A DNA stretch of 64,000 nucleotides from Woeseia oceani. Its GTDB lineage: Bacteria > Pseudomonadota > Gammaproteobacteria > Steroidobacterales > Woeseiaceae. Of this stretch, positions 17,485 through 24,395 are shown in pieces. The notes under the pieces are model-generated. The model ran no database searches. It was not told where the DNA came from and saw nothing but the letters and a program-made list of their open reading frames with translations. The first letter of the stretch is position 1; each line of letters begins with the position of its first letter. Made by a program: the position numbers and the translations under genes. Where the stretch lies: assembly GCF_001677435.1 (NCBI RefSeq), contig NZ_CP016268.1:310001-374000 (forward strand). Direction: 5' to 3'.

Positions 17485-18195
17485 TTAAAACGCCATGATC
17501 GGCGTGAAGCGCCTGACGAAGTCGACAGTGTCATTCAGAACCATGTTCCCTTCCTGAACCCAGCAGTGCGCAGCGAATGGTTCGCCCGTGACACCGAAAA
17601 CCCACTCCGGGAAGTGACGATAGTGCGCAAGAAATTCAATGAGCGCGAGTGAGTCGAACCGGCAAAGGTATTCCCTCACGTAATACGGGCGCAGTCGATG
17701 AAATACAGCTACGAGTTCCAACAATTTTTCTGGGTCATTGTGGTCTAAATCAGCTTGCCTGCTCTTGCGCCTGTGCACGCCTTCGATGATTCGTTGCAGT
17801 GACAGAAAGCGGTACTTCGCTGATGCAGAAAGAGCTGCTTTCAAAAACGCCATACAATGGCTCGCTTGAGGGCACCCGTTATTCTGCCGCAGGTCGAAGC
17901 TCTTCTTTGGAGCGGCAATCCGAACTGGAACTGATAACTTGCCGTCTGAGTTTCCATCGACCAGAAGCCCGGCTCCCTTGAGTGCAAGATCGATGCGCTT
18001 CACCTGCTCTTGATCGGAATCCGATGATCCCAACAGATCAAGAGAACGAATCTGCGGAAAAAGTCGTAGTGCAGTTTGTGTATTGCGAAGGTCCAGGCAC
18101 TGATACCGATCATGGCGCACGTCTGAAAAGATGAGGCGCTCGTCGGCGAGACAGACGTAGGCGTGCTTGGCCAACTTGGCAGGTGATTCGGTCAT
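17485..18195 (-). CDS. Lasso peptide leader peptidase with fused RRE (McjB-type), lasso B protein
   Basis: A 236-residue two-domain protein. Residues 1-85 (YVCLADERLIFSDVRHDRY onward) form the PqqD-like recognition element that binds the leader. The C-terminal transglutaminase-like domain has the Cys-His-Asp triad at Cys178 (REYLCRFDS), His210 (FAAHCWVQEG) and Asp222 (VLNDTVDF). It should cut the precursor after the Thr-Asn pair. The ATG at 18195 fits the family's usual N-terminus; an in-frame ATG at 18246 would add 17 residues. Neither start has a clear ribosome site, so coupling to upstream translation is possible. It sits between the precursor and cyclase genes. Confidence 0.9.
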   Translation of the reverse strand: MTESPAKLAKHAYVCLADERLIFSDVRHDRYQCLDLRNTQTALRLFPQIRSLDLLGSSDSDQEQVKRIDLALKGAGLLVDGNSDGKLSVPVRIAAPKKSFDLRQNNGCPQASHCMAFLKAALSASAKYRFLSLQRIIEGVHRRKSRQADLDHNDPEKLLELVAVFHRLRPYYVREYLCRFDSLALIEFLAHYRHFPEWVFGVTGEPFAAHCWVQEGNMVLNDTVDFVRRFTPIMAF

Positions 18196-18263
18196 GTGAG
18201 CTGATGATCCACAGGACGTGCGCGACCTCTTGGCCGCGCACGTCATTTGGACAGGAACTATTC

Positions 18264-18365
18264 CTAGCCCTCGTACAGCGGCTGCTCGGATTCGGCTACC
18301 TGGCCGATCGTTCCATTCGTCTTTTCCGAGATCGCACCCAGATCAATCAATACATCTTCGTTCAT
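18264..18365 (-). CDS. Lasso peptide precursor, lasso A protein
   Basis: A 33-residue precursor that begins at ATG 18365 behind a strong AAGGAG ribosome site. The leader reads MNEDVLIDLGAISEKTN, with the conserved Thr at position -2. The predicted core reads GTIGQVAESEQPLYEG: 16 residues, Gly1 as ring amine and Glu8 as ring acid, giving an 8-residue macrolactam and an 8-residue tail. It lies directly upstream of B, C and D genes on the same strand, as in mcjABCD. Likely steric plugs are Gln11, Leu13 or Tyr14, which is speculative. The frame is open further upstream to 18467, but only the ATG at 18365 has a ribosome site and lasso-type leader length. Confidence 0.88.
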   Translation of the reverse strand: MNEDVLIDLGAISEKTNGTIGQVAESEQPLYEG

Positions 18366-18396
18366 GACGTTCTCCTTACGCTTTGGTTGGTAGGGT

Positions 18397-18416
18397 CGCC
18401 ACAACCTGATGTGGCG
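18397..18416 (-). promoter_or_regulatory. Hairpin in the 5' leader of the lasso precursor
   Basis: CGCCACA and TGTGGCG form a 7-bp stem around a six-base loop, about 30 bases before the precursor ATG. It lies just upstream of the AAGGAG site and could shield the 5' end of the transcript or regulate translation. Confidence 0.4.
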
Positions 18417-18455
18417 CATGCAAGTTAGTGCCGATGGTTCGGTGAATTCAAAAAT

Positions 18456-18480
18456 ATCTGTTTCCAAAGCGCGAACAGAT
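18456..18480. promoter_or_regulatory. 25-bp inverted repeat in the lasso promoter region
   Basis: ATCTGTT (18456-18462) and AACAGAT (18474-18480) are perfect 7-bp arms separated by 11 bp. The repeat lies in the 168-bp gap between the GntR gene and the precursor, about 90 bp before the precursor ATG. It is the best operator candidate here. Half-site spacing does not fit a lux box. Confidence 0.45.
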
Positions 18481-18532
18481 TTATTCGGAGAGTAAGCCGC
18501 TGTTTTCTATCACCGATCAGCTGAGTCTCAAC

Positions 18533-19201
18533 TCACCGCTGATCGCGTTGCTGCGCAAGTTCCAACAACGGGGACAGCAGCGCGATGCGTGTGTCGTGGT
18601 AGTCGTGAATTCCTCTTAGCAAGTCGTCGCACCGCCGTGCCAGCAGCAACTCACACAAGCGCACAAGCTCTTCCTGCACTTCCGGCAGTAAACGGCATTC
18701 GAGCGTGCGCGGGTAATGCAGCCGGTCGTTGGCGCGGCGGATGGCACAGACGATGTCGGCATTGGTGCCGAGTTTTGCGATGGCAAGAAACATCTCGCCG
18801 GTACAGGCCGCCAGCACGCGGTCATCGGTAAGGTGGCGTCGGTTCAGCCTGTGCAGGGCGGTGGCAATCGGCTCGAACACCGGTAAGGTGCGGCGCGTTT
18901 GCGTGTCGAGCCGTTCAAGCGTGTGCGTGAGCAACAGTCGCGTGATGTCGTAGTGCCCGCTGAGTCGCTGCCGGGTCAGTCGCAATGCTACGAAGCCTTT
19001 GCACGGTGCCTTGATTACCAGCTCTTCGGCGGCCAGCCGGTTCATGGCCTCGCGCACCGGGGTGGTACTGACGCCGAGCGACCGCGCAACGGGTTCGAGC
19101 AGTATTCTTTGTCCCTGCGGAAACTCGCAGGCGATAACGCGCGCCTTGACGGCAGCGTACACACGTTCAGAGCGTGCAAGGCTTGCTACCCGTGTGTCCA
19201 T
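18533..19201 (-). CDS. GntR-family (FadR/FCD-type) transcriptional regulator
   Basis: A 222-residue protein. The N-terminal winged HTH is clear: VYAAVKARVIACEFPQGQRI, then LEPVARSLGVSTTPVREAMN and RLAAEELVIKAPCKGFVA, which is the standard GntR pattern. The remaining all-helical part (about 80-215) looks like an FCD effector domain with scattered His and Asp residues. The gene lies upstream of the lasso operon on the same strand, 168 bp from the precursor, and is divergent from the luxR-type gene with a 50-bp gap. It may regulate either neighbour. The effector cannot be read from the sequence. Confidence 0.87.
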   Translation of the reverse strand: MDTRVASLARSERVYAAVKARVIACEFPQGQRILLEPVARSLGVSTTPVREAMNRLAAEELVIKAPCKGFVALRLTRQRLSGHYDITRLLLTHTLERLDTQTRRTLPVFEPIATALHRLNRRHLTDDRVLAACTGEMFLAIAKLGTNADIVCAIRRANDRLHYPRTLECRLLPEVQEELVRLCELLLARRCDDLLRGIHDYHDTRIALLSPLLELAQQRDQR

Positions 19202-19251
19202 GCGCGACCCACAGACTATTGACGATGGAATAATTCTAAGGAAGCGGCATC

Positions 19252-20058
19252 ATGGCCGGAACTGACAGAACAGACAGGGATGGTCAAATCGTCCGGCGCC
19301 GTGCGTGCGACATCGCGGTATCAGGGGACGCAATGCGACTATCCGATTTCATCGATGCGTCCAACCGGGCTGGTTCCACACAGCCGATACTCGCTTTGAT
19401 GGAACATGCCGCCGCTGATCTCGGTTTTGATCGCTACGCGTACTGCGCGCTTACCCGACACCACCGTTACGAGGCCGGCGAGAATGCGGCACCGGCGGTC
19501 GCGCATAATTTTCCGGCCGCGTGGATCAATTACTATTTCGAGCGCGACTACCAGACCCGCGACCCCGTCGTATTACTGGCCCCGGAAATCGAACGCCCGT
19601 TTCTGTGGGACGCGCTGGACGGTGCGTACCGCCTGGACCGCGCCCAGCAGACCCTGATGCTCGAAGCGGATGACGCCGGTCTTAAAGACGGTGTCGGCGT
19701 GCCGCTGCACGGACCGCGCGGCAATGTTTGCCTGGCCACTTTTGCTGCCGGTGACGGCCACCCGCGTCCCGCCGCCGAACTGCCACGACTGGAACTCCTC
19801 GCCACTCAGTTTCATGCAGCCTACAGTGCCGTTGGCCGCGCCGGGAGCAACCGCCGCACTGCCGTGTTGTCCAGGCGCGAACGCGAATGCCTGCAGTGGG
19901 TCGCGGCCGGCAAGTCGTCGTGGGACATCGGCGTGATCCTCAACATCAGCGAACGCACGGTCAATTTTCATGTCCGGAACGCGCTTCGCAAACTCAATGC
20001 AAACACCCGCGTCCTCGCGGTGGTGAAGGCGATTCGTTACGGGCTTATCAGTCTTTAG
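19252..20058 (+). CDS. LuxR-type quorum-sensing regulator (autoinducer-binding plus HTH)
   Basis: A 268-residue protein. The autoinducer-binding domain (about residues 45-190) includes the typical block AAWINYYFERDYQTRDPVV, the FLWDAL region and the GVGVPLHGPRG motif. The C-terminal GerE/LuxR HTH reads LSRRERECLQWVAAGKSSWD followed by IGVILNISERTVNFHVRNAL. ATG 19252 has AAGGAAG seven bases upstream; ATG 19333 (MRLSDFIDAS), with AGGGGA four bases upstream, would give the more usual 241-residue length. It should bind an acyl-homoserine lactone and act on the lux box before the adjacent synthase gene. Confidence 0.93.
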   Translation: MAGTDRTDRDGQIVRRRACDIAVSGDAMRLSDFIDASNRAGSTQPILALMEHAAADLGFDRYAYCALTRHHRYEAGENAAPAVAHNFPAAWINYYFERDYQTRDPVVLLAPEIERPFLWDALDGAYRLDRAQQTLMLEADDAGLKDGVGVPLHGPRGNVCLATFAAGDGHPRPAAELPRLELLATQFHAAYSAVGRAGSNRRTAVLSRRERECLQWVAAGKSSWDIGVILNISERTVNFHVRNALRKLNANTRVLAVVKAIRYGLISL

Positions 20059-20093
20059 CGGGAGTTTCTGTCAAGTATGCGATCGGCGTTACC

Positions 20094-20139
20094 AATGCGA
20101 ACACCCGTACCCTCGCCGGTCGTGCAAGCGACCCGCTAC
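20094..20139 (+). repeat. Decayed partial duplicate of the 3' end of the luxR-type gene
   Basis: The stretch AATGCGAACACCCGTACC through CCGCTAC mirrors 19996-20040 (AATGCAAACACCCGCGTC through TTCGTTAC), which codes for NANTRVLAVVKAIRY. It has several substitutions and at least one inserted base, so it is non-coding. It probably arose by tandem duplication in the region between luxR and luxI. Confidence 0.5.
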
Positions 20140-20255
20140 AGCCGCATCAACAATGTGCAGGGACTCCCGTCAGGAACCGGTTCTGCAAACACGCTGTACA
20201 TACCCACATCCTCGCGATCGTGGCTCCTGCGGCCACATCCGCCTTTAATGGACAT

Positions 20256-20275
20256 TCCTGTCAGTTTTGACAGGT
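20256..20275 (+). promoter_or_regulatory. lux box upstream of the LuxI-type synthase gene
   Basis: TCCTGTCAGTTTTGACAGGT is a 20-bp element with perfect 7-bp arms CCTGTCA/TGACAGG. It matches the known lux box layout (ACCTGT, eight bases, ACAGGT) except for one outer base. It lies 59 bp before the chosen TTG start, a normal place for LuxR-dependent activation and autoinduction. Confidence 0.85.
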
Positions 20276-20334
20276 GTGCGCGTGCGACGTTCGTGGTTTA
20301 TTTCCGGCTGTCTGGTTGCCGCCGGAGTCCGGAA

Positions 20335-20934
20335 TTGACCGTGGTGTGCCTCAACTGGGAAACCGCCAGCCGGCATGGCGAGCGGTGGATCGATCATCAT
20401 CGCTTGCGGCACCGGCTGTTTGTCGAGCGTCAGGGCTGGGACGTGCCGACCTACCGCGGCATGGAATACGACCAGTTTGACACCCCCGCCGCGCAGTACT
20501 TGCTGTGGCTCGACGAGCGGGGCCGGACCCGTGGCGCCGTGCGCCTGTTGCCGACCGTGCGACCGTACATGTTGCAGACGCTCTGGCCGGAGCTGATCAA
20601 TGGCACGCCGCCCGCGACCGATGCGGTGTGGGAGGCCACGCGCTTCGGTTGCGACCGCACGCTCGATGCAAACAGGCGGCGTATTGCGGTAACCGAACTG
20701 CTGTGCGCGATGCAGGAGTTTGGCATGCGGCGCAATATCGACCGCTACCTCATCGTGATGTCCTTGCCATTGCTCAAGCGGGTTGTCGTGAACGCCGGTT
20801 GCGAGGTCACCGTGCTGGGACCGGAACGCATACTTGGCAAGCGGCCGGCGGCCGCCTCGTACCTGACGGTGTCGCGGGAAGTGCTGGCCGAGATGCACCG
20901 GCGCGCGCCGTTTACTCGTGTCCTGTCCGATTAG
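20335..20934 (+). CDS. LuxI-type acyl-homoserine-lactone synthase
   Basis: A 199-residue autoinducer synthase. Conserved residues appear in order: RHRLFVERQGW (Arg25, Phe29, Trp35), EYDQFDT (Asp46, Asp49), RGAVRLLPT (Arg70) and VWEATRFGCD (Glu100, Arg103). It makes an acyl-homoserine lactone from SAM and an acyl-ACP or acyl-CoA. The TTG start at 20335 is chosen because GGAG lies seven bases upstream, the protein then starts at the normal LuxI N-terminus (TVVCLNWE), and longer frames would run through the lux box. GTG 20341 is an alternative. It pairs with the luxR-type gene just upstream. Confidence 0.93.
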   Translation: MTVVCLNWETASRHGERWIDHHRLRHRLFVERQGWDVPTYRGMEYDQFDTPAAQYLLWLDERGRTRGAVRLLPTVRPYMLQTLWPELINGTPPATDAVWEATRFGCDRTLDANRRRIAVTELLCAMQEFGMRRNIDRYLIVMSLPLLKRVVVNAGCEVTVLGPERILGKRPAAASYLTVSREVLAEMHRRAPFTRVLSD

Positions 20935-20956
20935 TTCACGTCGCAGCTTGTTCTGG

Positions 20957-22579
20957 CTAGTGACGAAGAGTCAGCGTGCGTAGATTATCCTCAAACTGCC
21001 TGATCACCGGTGAGTCACAGTCATGCTTACCAACGAGGTCAGCAAGTGCCGTGAGCGAGTTGATTGCGCCCTTGTGTTTTGTGTAACGAATAAAATCTGT
21101 TTCAATCCTTCCACCCAGATGGTCACACACCTTGTCGCACAACTCCTCCATATCCTGCCCGATCAGGTATGTATGACGGTAGACTTCACCCCCACCCAGA
21201 CCTTCGTAAAACCCCTGATAGTCGTACATTTCATAGTAAGGATTGCGATGCGTAATTGTTTTCGTGATGAGGTTGTCCTTGCAGCCGGTTCCGTAGAGAT
21301 CACCGTACTGAGCCAGGTAGGCATTGGCCAAAATCGGTAGCATGGAAAATGCTTTGTGAGCCTCACCAAGATCTTCCGCCAACGAAATGATTCCACCGAA
21401 TTGTTGTTGAGCGGATTGATCCAGCGAGGCATCAAGTGCTTCTACCAGTTGTATATTGTTGTCCAGGATCGCTTGATAGTAGGTTCCGCCGGCGACGCTG
21501 CAAAACATGCCTTCGCACGTATCTTTACCTTTGCGCCAGCCGTTAACCTGGTCGAGATTGGCCATTCGGATGCGTGCTGCATGCGCCTCCGGCGTATCGG
21601 CTTGTGAAACCAGAAGCCCTCGATCGTGCTCCTTCCATTCATCGTAGGCGAGATCCGTAATGAGGGAGATGCGGTCATTGTCCGACACCGCAAAGTTCAG
21701 CCTGTGTGGATTGGCACGCTCATCGTCGATGCGCCCCTCCTTGGGTCGGAACTTGAACTGGATGACTTGCCGTGCGTGCTTCGCCGCATTCGGAAATTCG
21801 GGGCAGATTTTCTTTATCCCCGGAACCACGTTCTGTTCCAAAAAGGTCGAGTGATCGGGTGCCAGCAACGTGCGCCTTGCTGCCACATCGTCATACTCAG
21901 CTATCACTGATACATAGGCATGTTCGCACCATGCCGGGCCGCGCTGATCGAACCAGGACACCACTTTGACGCCGTCATTTACATACAACTCATACTCATT
22001 GATTTCGTTTCTTCTGTACTGTTCTTCTATCTGATTCTTGCTGCGGGGGTCGAGAGCGCTCAGCTGTTCTGGACTCATGTGGTATTGGGCGTCGTGGACA
22101 GTGTGTTTAACCACTTCCGATTGGCCGGCAGCCACTTTGAGCGTGACGCTGTCCCAGGGACGAGGTTTGTTGCTCTTGAGTGCCCCAAGCAGTTCACCTG
22201 GCGGCATATTGTCGGGCTTGCGATACATGGCGACGTTGACGTAGCCGATCGCCGGTTCGAACCCACAGGTTCGAATAATCGCCGGAACAACCTTCTCTGT
22301 CACCCAAACGTCTAACGGTTCGCCGATACGATCCCAACGCTCCTCATGCGGGACGTCATAGAACAGGTTTACGGGGAATGACCGGTTTGGAAAATTGTAA
22401 TTCTCACACCATTCCTGGCTGGTTTCCCATGCCGCCGACAGGAGCCACAATCCTTCTTGCTGATGGATGAGCCTGTCGTTGTCCTGTGCAAACACATTCA
22501 GTGTTGCGATCATGCCGACTAAGCTAAGAATCCCACTCAGGGTGGCGCTGGTACGCCGCACGGCTGTTGTCTCGTGCAC
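20957..22579 (-). CDS. Secreted protein of unknown function (540 aa)
   Basis: A 540-residue protein with a signal peptide (about residues 1-31, LSGILSLVGMIATLNVFAQD). The mature part is hydrophilic, with scattered Cys residues (for example WCENYN, TCGFEP, CEGMFC, CDKVCDHLGG) that may form disulphides, and a C-terminal block with many Tyr and Gly (NPYYEMYDYQGFYEGLGGG). I do not recognise a family or catalytic motif. It is convergent with the LuxI-type gene, their stop codons being 22 bp apart. It would be exported by Sec to the periplasm. Confidence 0.75.
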   Translation of the reverse strand: MHETTAVRRTSATLSGILSLVGMIATLNVFAQDNDRLIHQQEGLWLLSAAWETSQEWCENYNFPNRSFPVNLFYDVPHEERWDRIGEPLDVWVTEKVVPAIIRTCGFEPAIGYVNVAMYRKPDNMPPGELLGALKSNKPRPWDSVTLKVAAGQSEVVKHTVHDAQYHMSPEQLSALDPRSKNQIEEQYRRNEINEYELYVNDGVKVVSWFDQRGPAWCEHAYVSVIAEYDDVAARRTLLAPDHSTFLEQNVVPGIKKICPEFPNAAKHARQVIQFKFRPKEGRIDDERANPHRLNFAVSDNDRISLITDLAYDEWKEHDRGLLVSQADTPEAHAARIRMANLDQVNGWRKGKDTCEGMFCSVAGGTYYQAILDNNIQLVEALDASLDQSAQQQFGGIISLAEDLGEAHKAFSMLPILANAYLAQYGDLYGTGCKDNLITKTITHRNPYYEMYDYQGFYEGLGGGEVYRHTYLIGQDMEELCDKVCDHLGGRIETDFIRYTKHKGAINSLTALADLVGKHDCDSPVIRQFEDNLRTLTLRH

Positions 22580-22883
22580 AGAAGTCTCCCGAACATTTTT
22601 TTATTAACCGTAAATTGGAAAAGCAAGCACGTACGATATTTCCTGCAATCCGCTTTGGCAAGAAACGCACTCGCCGTAAACGAGTATGAATAGACTTTCC
22701 CGAGTCGACTTGGCACTGAACTGAAGCACGAGTGCATCACAAAGCACTGGCAGCTGATGATCTATCTCTGCCCAATGTTGTGATATTGCTTGTGTTTGCG
22801 GAGCGATTGGCGTGGAAGAAAACAGACGGCAAAGGCGCGACCTAATCTGGACGGTCTGGTAGCTCAAATGTTCTCTGCCAAGA
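22580..22883. other. Intergenic stretch without a recognisable gene
   Basis: This 304-bp, fairly AT-rich stretch holds the promoter region of the secreted protein gene on its left. I see no RNA gene, clear terminator or operator. An 87-codon minus-strand frame within it has no convincing protein character. Confidence 0.5.
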
Positions 22884-23390
22884 TTAGTCAGGTTCGATGT
22901 AATTCAGTTTGACCAGGCGCAGGGTCATGGCCTGTTCGCTGACGGCGAACAGCGTGGCCAGGCGAAAGACGTCGATATCCGTAATGCCTTTTTTGGCATC
23001 GACGTGCTGGCGGATCAGCAGACCCGGCATGAGTAACGCCGCGGCAAAGGCGTTCGCTTCGATTTCCTCGCGCAGTTCGCCCTTGCTCGACCACTCGTTT
23101 CTGAAAAAGCGCCGGTCAACGAAGACCCGGTCACCGGTCACGTGTAACAGCATGTGGCCGATCTCGTGCGCGAGCGTAAACCGCTGGCGGTGCCGGTGGT
23201 GTGCGGCGTTGATGGCCACTTTCACATGGCCGTCTTCGATCAGCATCAGGCCCGATACGTCGCTGTCGAGTTCCTCGAAGTTGACTGACATACCGAGCGT
23301 GCGGGCGAGCGCCTCAACGTCGACCGGTGGTGACAGTGCGTCATGATCGCGGAGCAGTCGGGTCGCGCGTCGTTCGAATTGTTGTGTCAT
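22884..23390 (-). CDS. ImmA/IrrE-type metallopeptidase
   Basis: A 168-residue M78-family protein with the zinc motif HEIGH (75-79) in RFTLAHEIGHMLLH and the downstream acidic EIEANAFAAALLMP block that supplies the third ligand. It ends with a VFRLATLFAVSEQAMTLRLV segment usual for the family. Such proteases cut or inactivate a partner XRE repressor in phages, ICEs and stress modules. The partner is probably the HTH gene eight bases upstream on the same strand. Together they may form a regulator-protease switch or a toxin-antitoxin-like pair. Confidence 0.88.
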   Translation of the reverse strand: MTQQFERRATRLLRDHDALSPPVDVEALARTLGMSVNFEELDSDVSGLMLIEDGHVKVAINAAHHRHRQRFTLAHEIGHMLLHVTGDRVFVDRRFFRNEWSSKGELREEIEANAFAAALLMPGLLIRQHVDAKKGITDIDVFRLATLFAVSEQAMTLRLVKLNYIEPD

Positions 23391-23398
23391 CGCTGTGC

Positions 23399-23722
23399 TT
23401 ACCCTTTACGCCGCAGCTTTTCGAGCACGGGAGTCAGGCTGGGATCCACGCCCGTGTAGCGGATGCCGGCCGACCGCCGGCGCATCTCGCTGACGCTCGG
23501 CAGCAGGTCCGCGAGTTCCAGATTGTAATGCGCACACAGCTCGTAAATGTTGTGCAGGGAGGCGCGTTGTGCGCCAGATTCGATGTTGGCAATTGTGGAG
23601 CGATTCAGGTTAAGAACCTCGCCGAGTTCGGCTTGCGAGAGCCGGCTCTCGGTCTCGGCCGTACGTACGCTCTTGATTCGCTGGCGGATATTGTCGTTCA
23701 GCAATTTGGGGTTGATGTACAT
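23399..23722 (-). CDS. XRE-family HTH repressor
   Basis: A 107-residue regulator. The HTH core reads RLSQAELGEVLNLNRSTIAN followed by IESGAQRASLHNIYELCAHY, a textbook XRE domain. A short C-terminal tail carries basic residues. It is transcribed just ahead of the ImmA/IrrE-type gene. Paired 17-bp operators lie between this gene and the divergent gene at 23935, so it probably represses both directions until the protease removes it. Confidence 0.88.
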   Translation of the reverse strand: MYINPKLLNDNIRQRIKSVRTAETESRLSQAELGEVLNLNRSTIANIESGAQRASLHNIYELCAHYNLELADLLPSVSEMRRRSAGIRYTGVDPSLTPVLEKLRRKG

Positions 23723-23769
23723 AGGTGCCTCCCGTACCCGGCAGCGTATTCTACACAGCGGGAGCCTTT

Positions 23770-23866
23770 TGTCCTAATTAAGGACATCGGGAAAATTGCA
23801 TTGACCAATTCGGCCTCTTGTCGTATCTTATTGTTATCACTGCTAAAACTGTCCGAAATAAGGACA
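23770..23866. promoter_or_regulatory. Two 17-bp operators in the divergent XRE promoter region
   Basis: TGTCCTAATTAAGGACA (23770-23786) and TGTCCGAAATAAGGACA (23850-23866) share TGTCC/GGACA arms with the same spacing and start exactly 80 bp apart. They flank a sigma70-like promoter. This is the expected layout for an autoregulating XRE repressor. Confidence 0.75.
23801..23829 (+). promoter_or_regulatory. Sigma70-like promoter for the gene at 23935
   Basis: TTGACC (23801-23806), a 17-bp spacer and TATCTT (23824-23829) give a good -35/-10 pair. The second operator begins 20 bp after the -10 element, so bound repressor would block it. Confidence 0.6.
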
Positions 23867-23934
23867 ATTTCAGACATTCAGATTGCGCGGGCAGCGCATG
23901 CTTGCATGCAAAGTCCGGCCGGAGAGCAGCAACC

Positions 23935-24378
23935 ATGAACCAGCAGTTCAACGCCGCGGCAGTTGCCTGTACCCGCCGCCCACTATCCGCAATCCACCAC
24001 CTGCAGTGCGTTAGCCCCGCTGCCAAGTACGCCTCGCGACGACCCTCGTCGGTCATGTGGCTTGAAGAAGAGGGCGAGTTTTACGTGCCGGATTTTCTGT
24101 CCGATGGCGAACACAAAATAGACCCGGCGTTGTTCGCTGCCGCCGAAGAGCACGCCAGGTTCCTGCGCGAAGCCGAAGGCTACATCGATGAAGCAATGCA
24201 CCTCGCGGATGTGCTGCGAGCCGCAATGGGCGACGCCGGCGACCGCCGCGCGATGCAGGTCGACACAGTCCTCGCCATAGTCCGCGAAAAACTGACCGAA
24301 GCGCATGCGCGCCTGGACGACTACGACAGCAAGCACCTGAACCTGTTCATCGCCTGCGCCAGCCAGCAGAAGAAATAA
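23935..24378 (+). CDS. Small helical protein of unknown function
   Basis: A 147-residue protein that starts at ATG 23935 behind a GGAGAG ribosome site; the frame is open further upstream but without ribosome sites. After a variable N-terminus, residues 40-147 are acidic and helical (DPALFAAAEEHARFLREAEG, YIDEAMHLADVLRAA, VREKLTEAHARLDDYDSKHL). The arrangement suggests a helical bundle. It is divergent from the XRE/ImmA pair and lies behind the shared operators, so it may be the regulated output of that switch. I do not recognise the family. Confidence 0.7.
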   Translation: MNQQFNAAAVACTRRPLSAIHHLQCVSPAAKYASRRPSSVMWLEEEGEFYVPDFLSDGEHKIDPALFAAAEEHARFLREAEGYIDEAMHLADVLRAAMGDAGDRRAMQVDTVLAIVREKLTEAHARLDDYDSKHLNLFIACASQQKK

Positions 24379-24395
24379 GGTCGCTTCCTTAACAA

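Noticed and set aside
18264-18365. Glu10 as the ring-forming residue of the lasso core
   Set aside because: It would make a 10-residue ring; known lasso rings have seven to nine residues, and Glu8 fits.
18264-18467. A 67-codon version of the lasso precursor
   Set aside because: The extra 34 residues are not lasso-leader-like, and only the ATG at 18365 has a strong ribosome site.
18456-18480. Dyad before the lasso precursor considered as a second lux box
   Set aside because: The CTG and CAG cores are 15 bases apart instead of 10, so the spacing does not fit a LuxR site.
22604-22867. An 87-codon minus-strand frame before the secreted protein gene
   Set aside because: No ribosome site and no domain; it lies in the likely promoter region.
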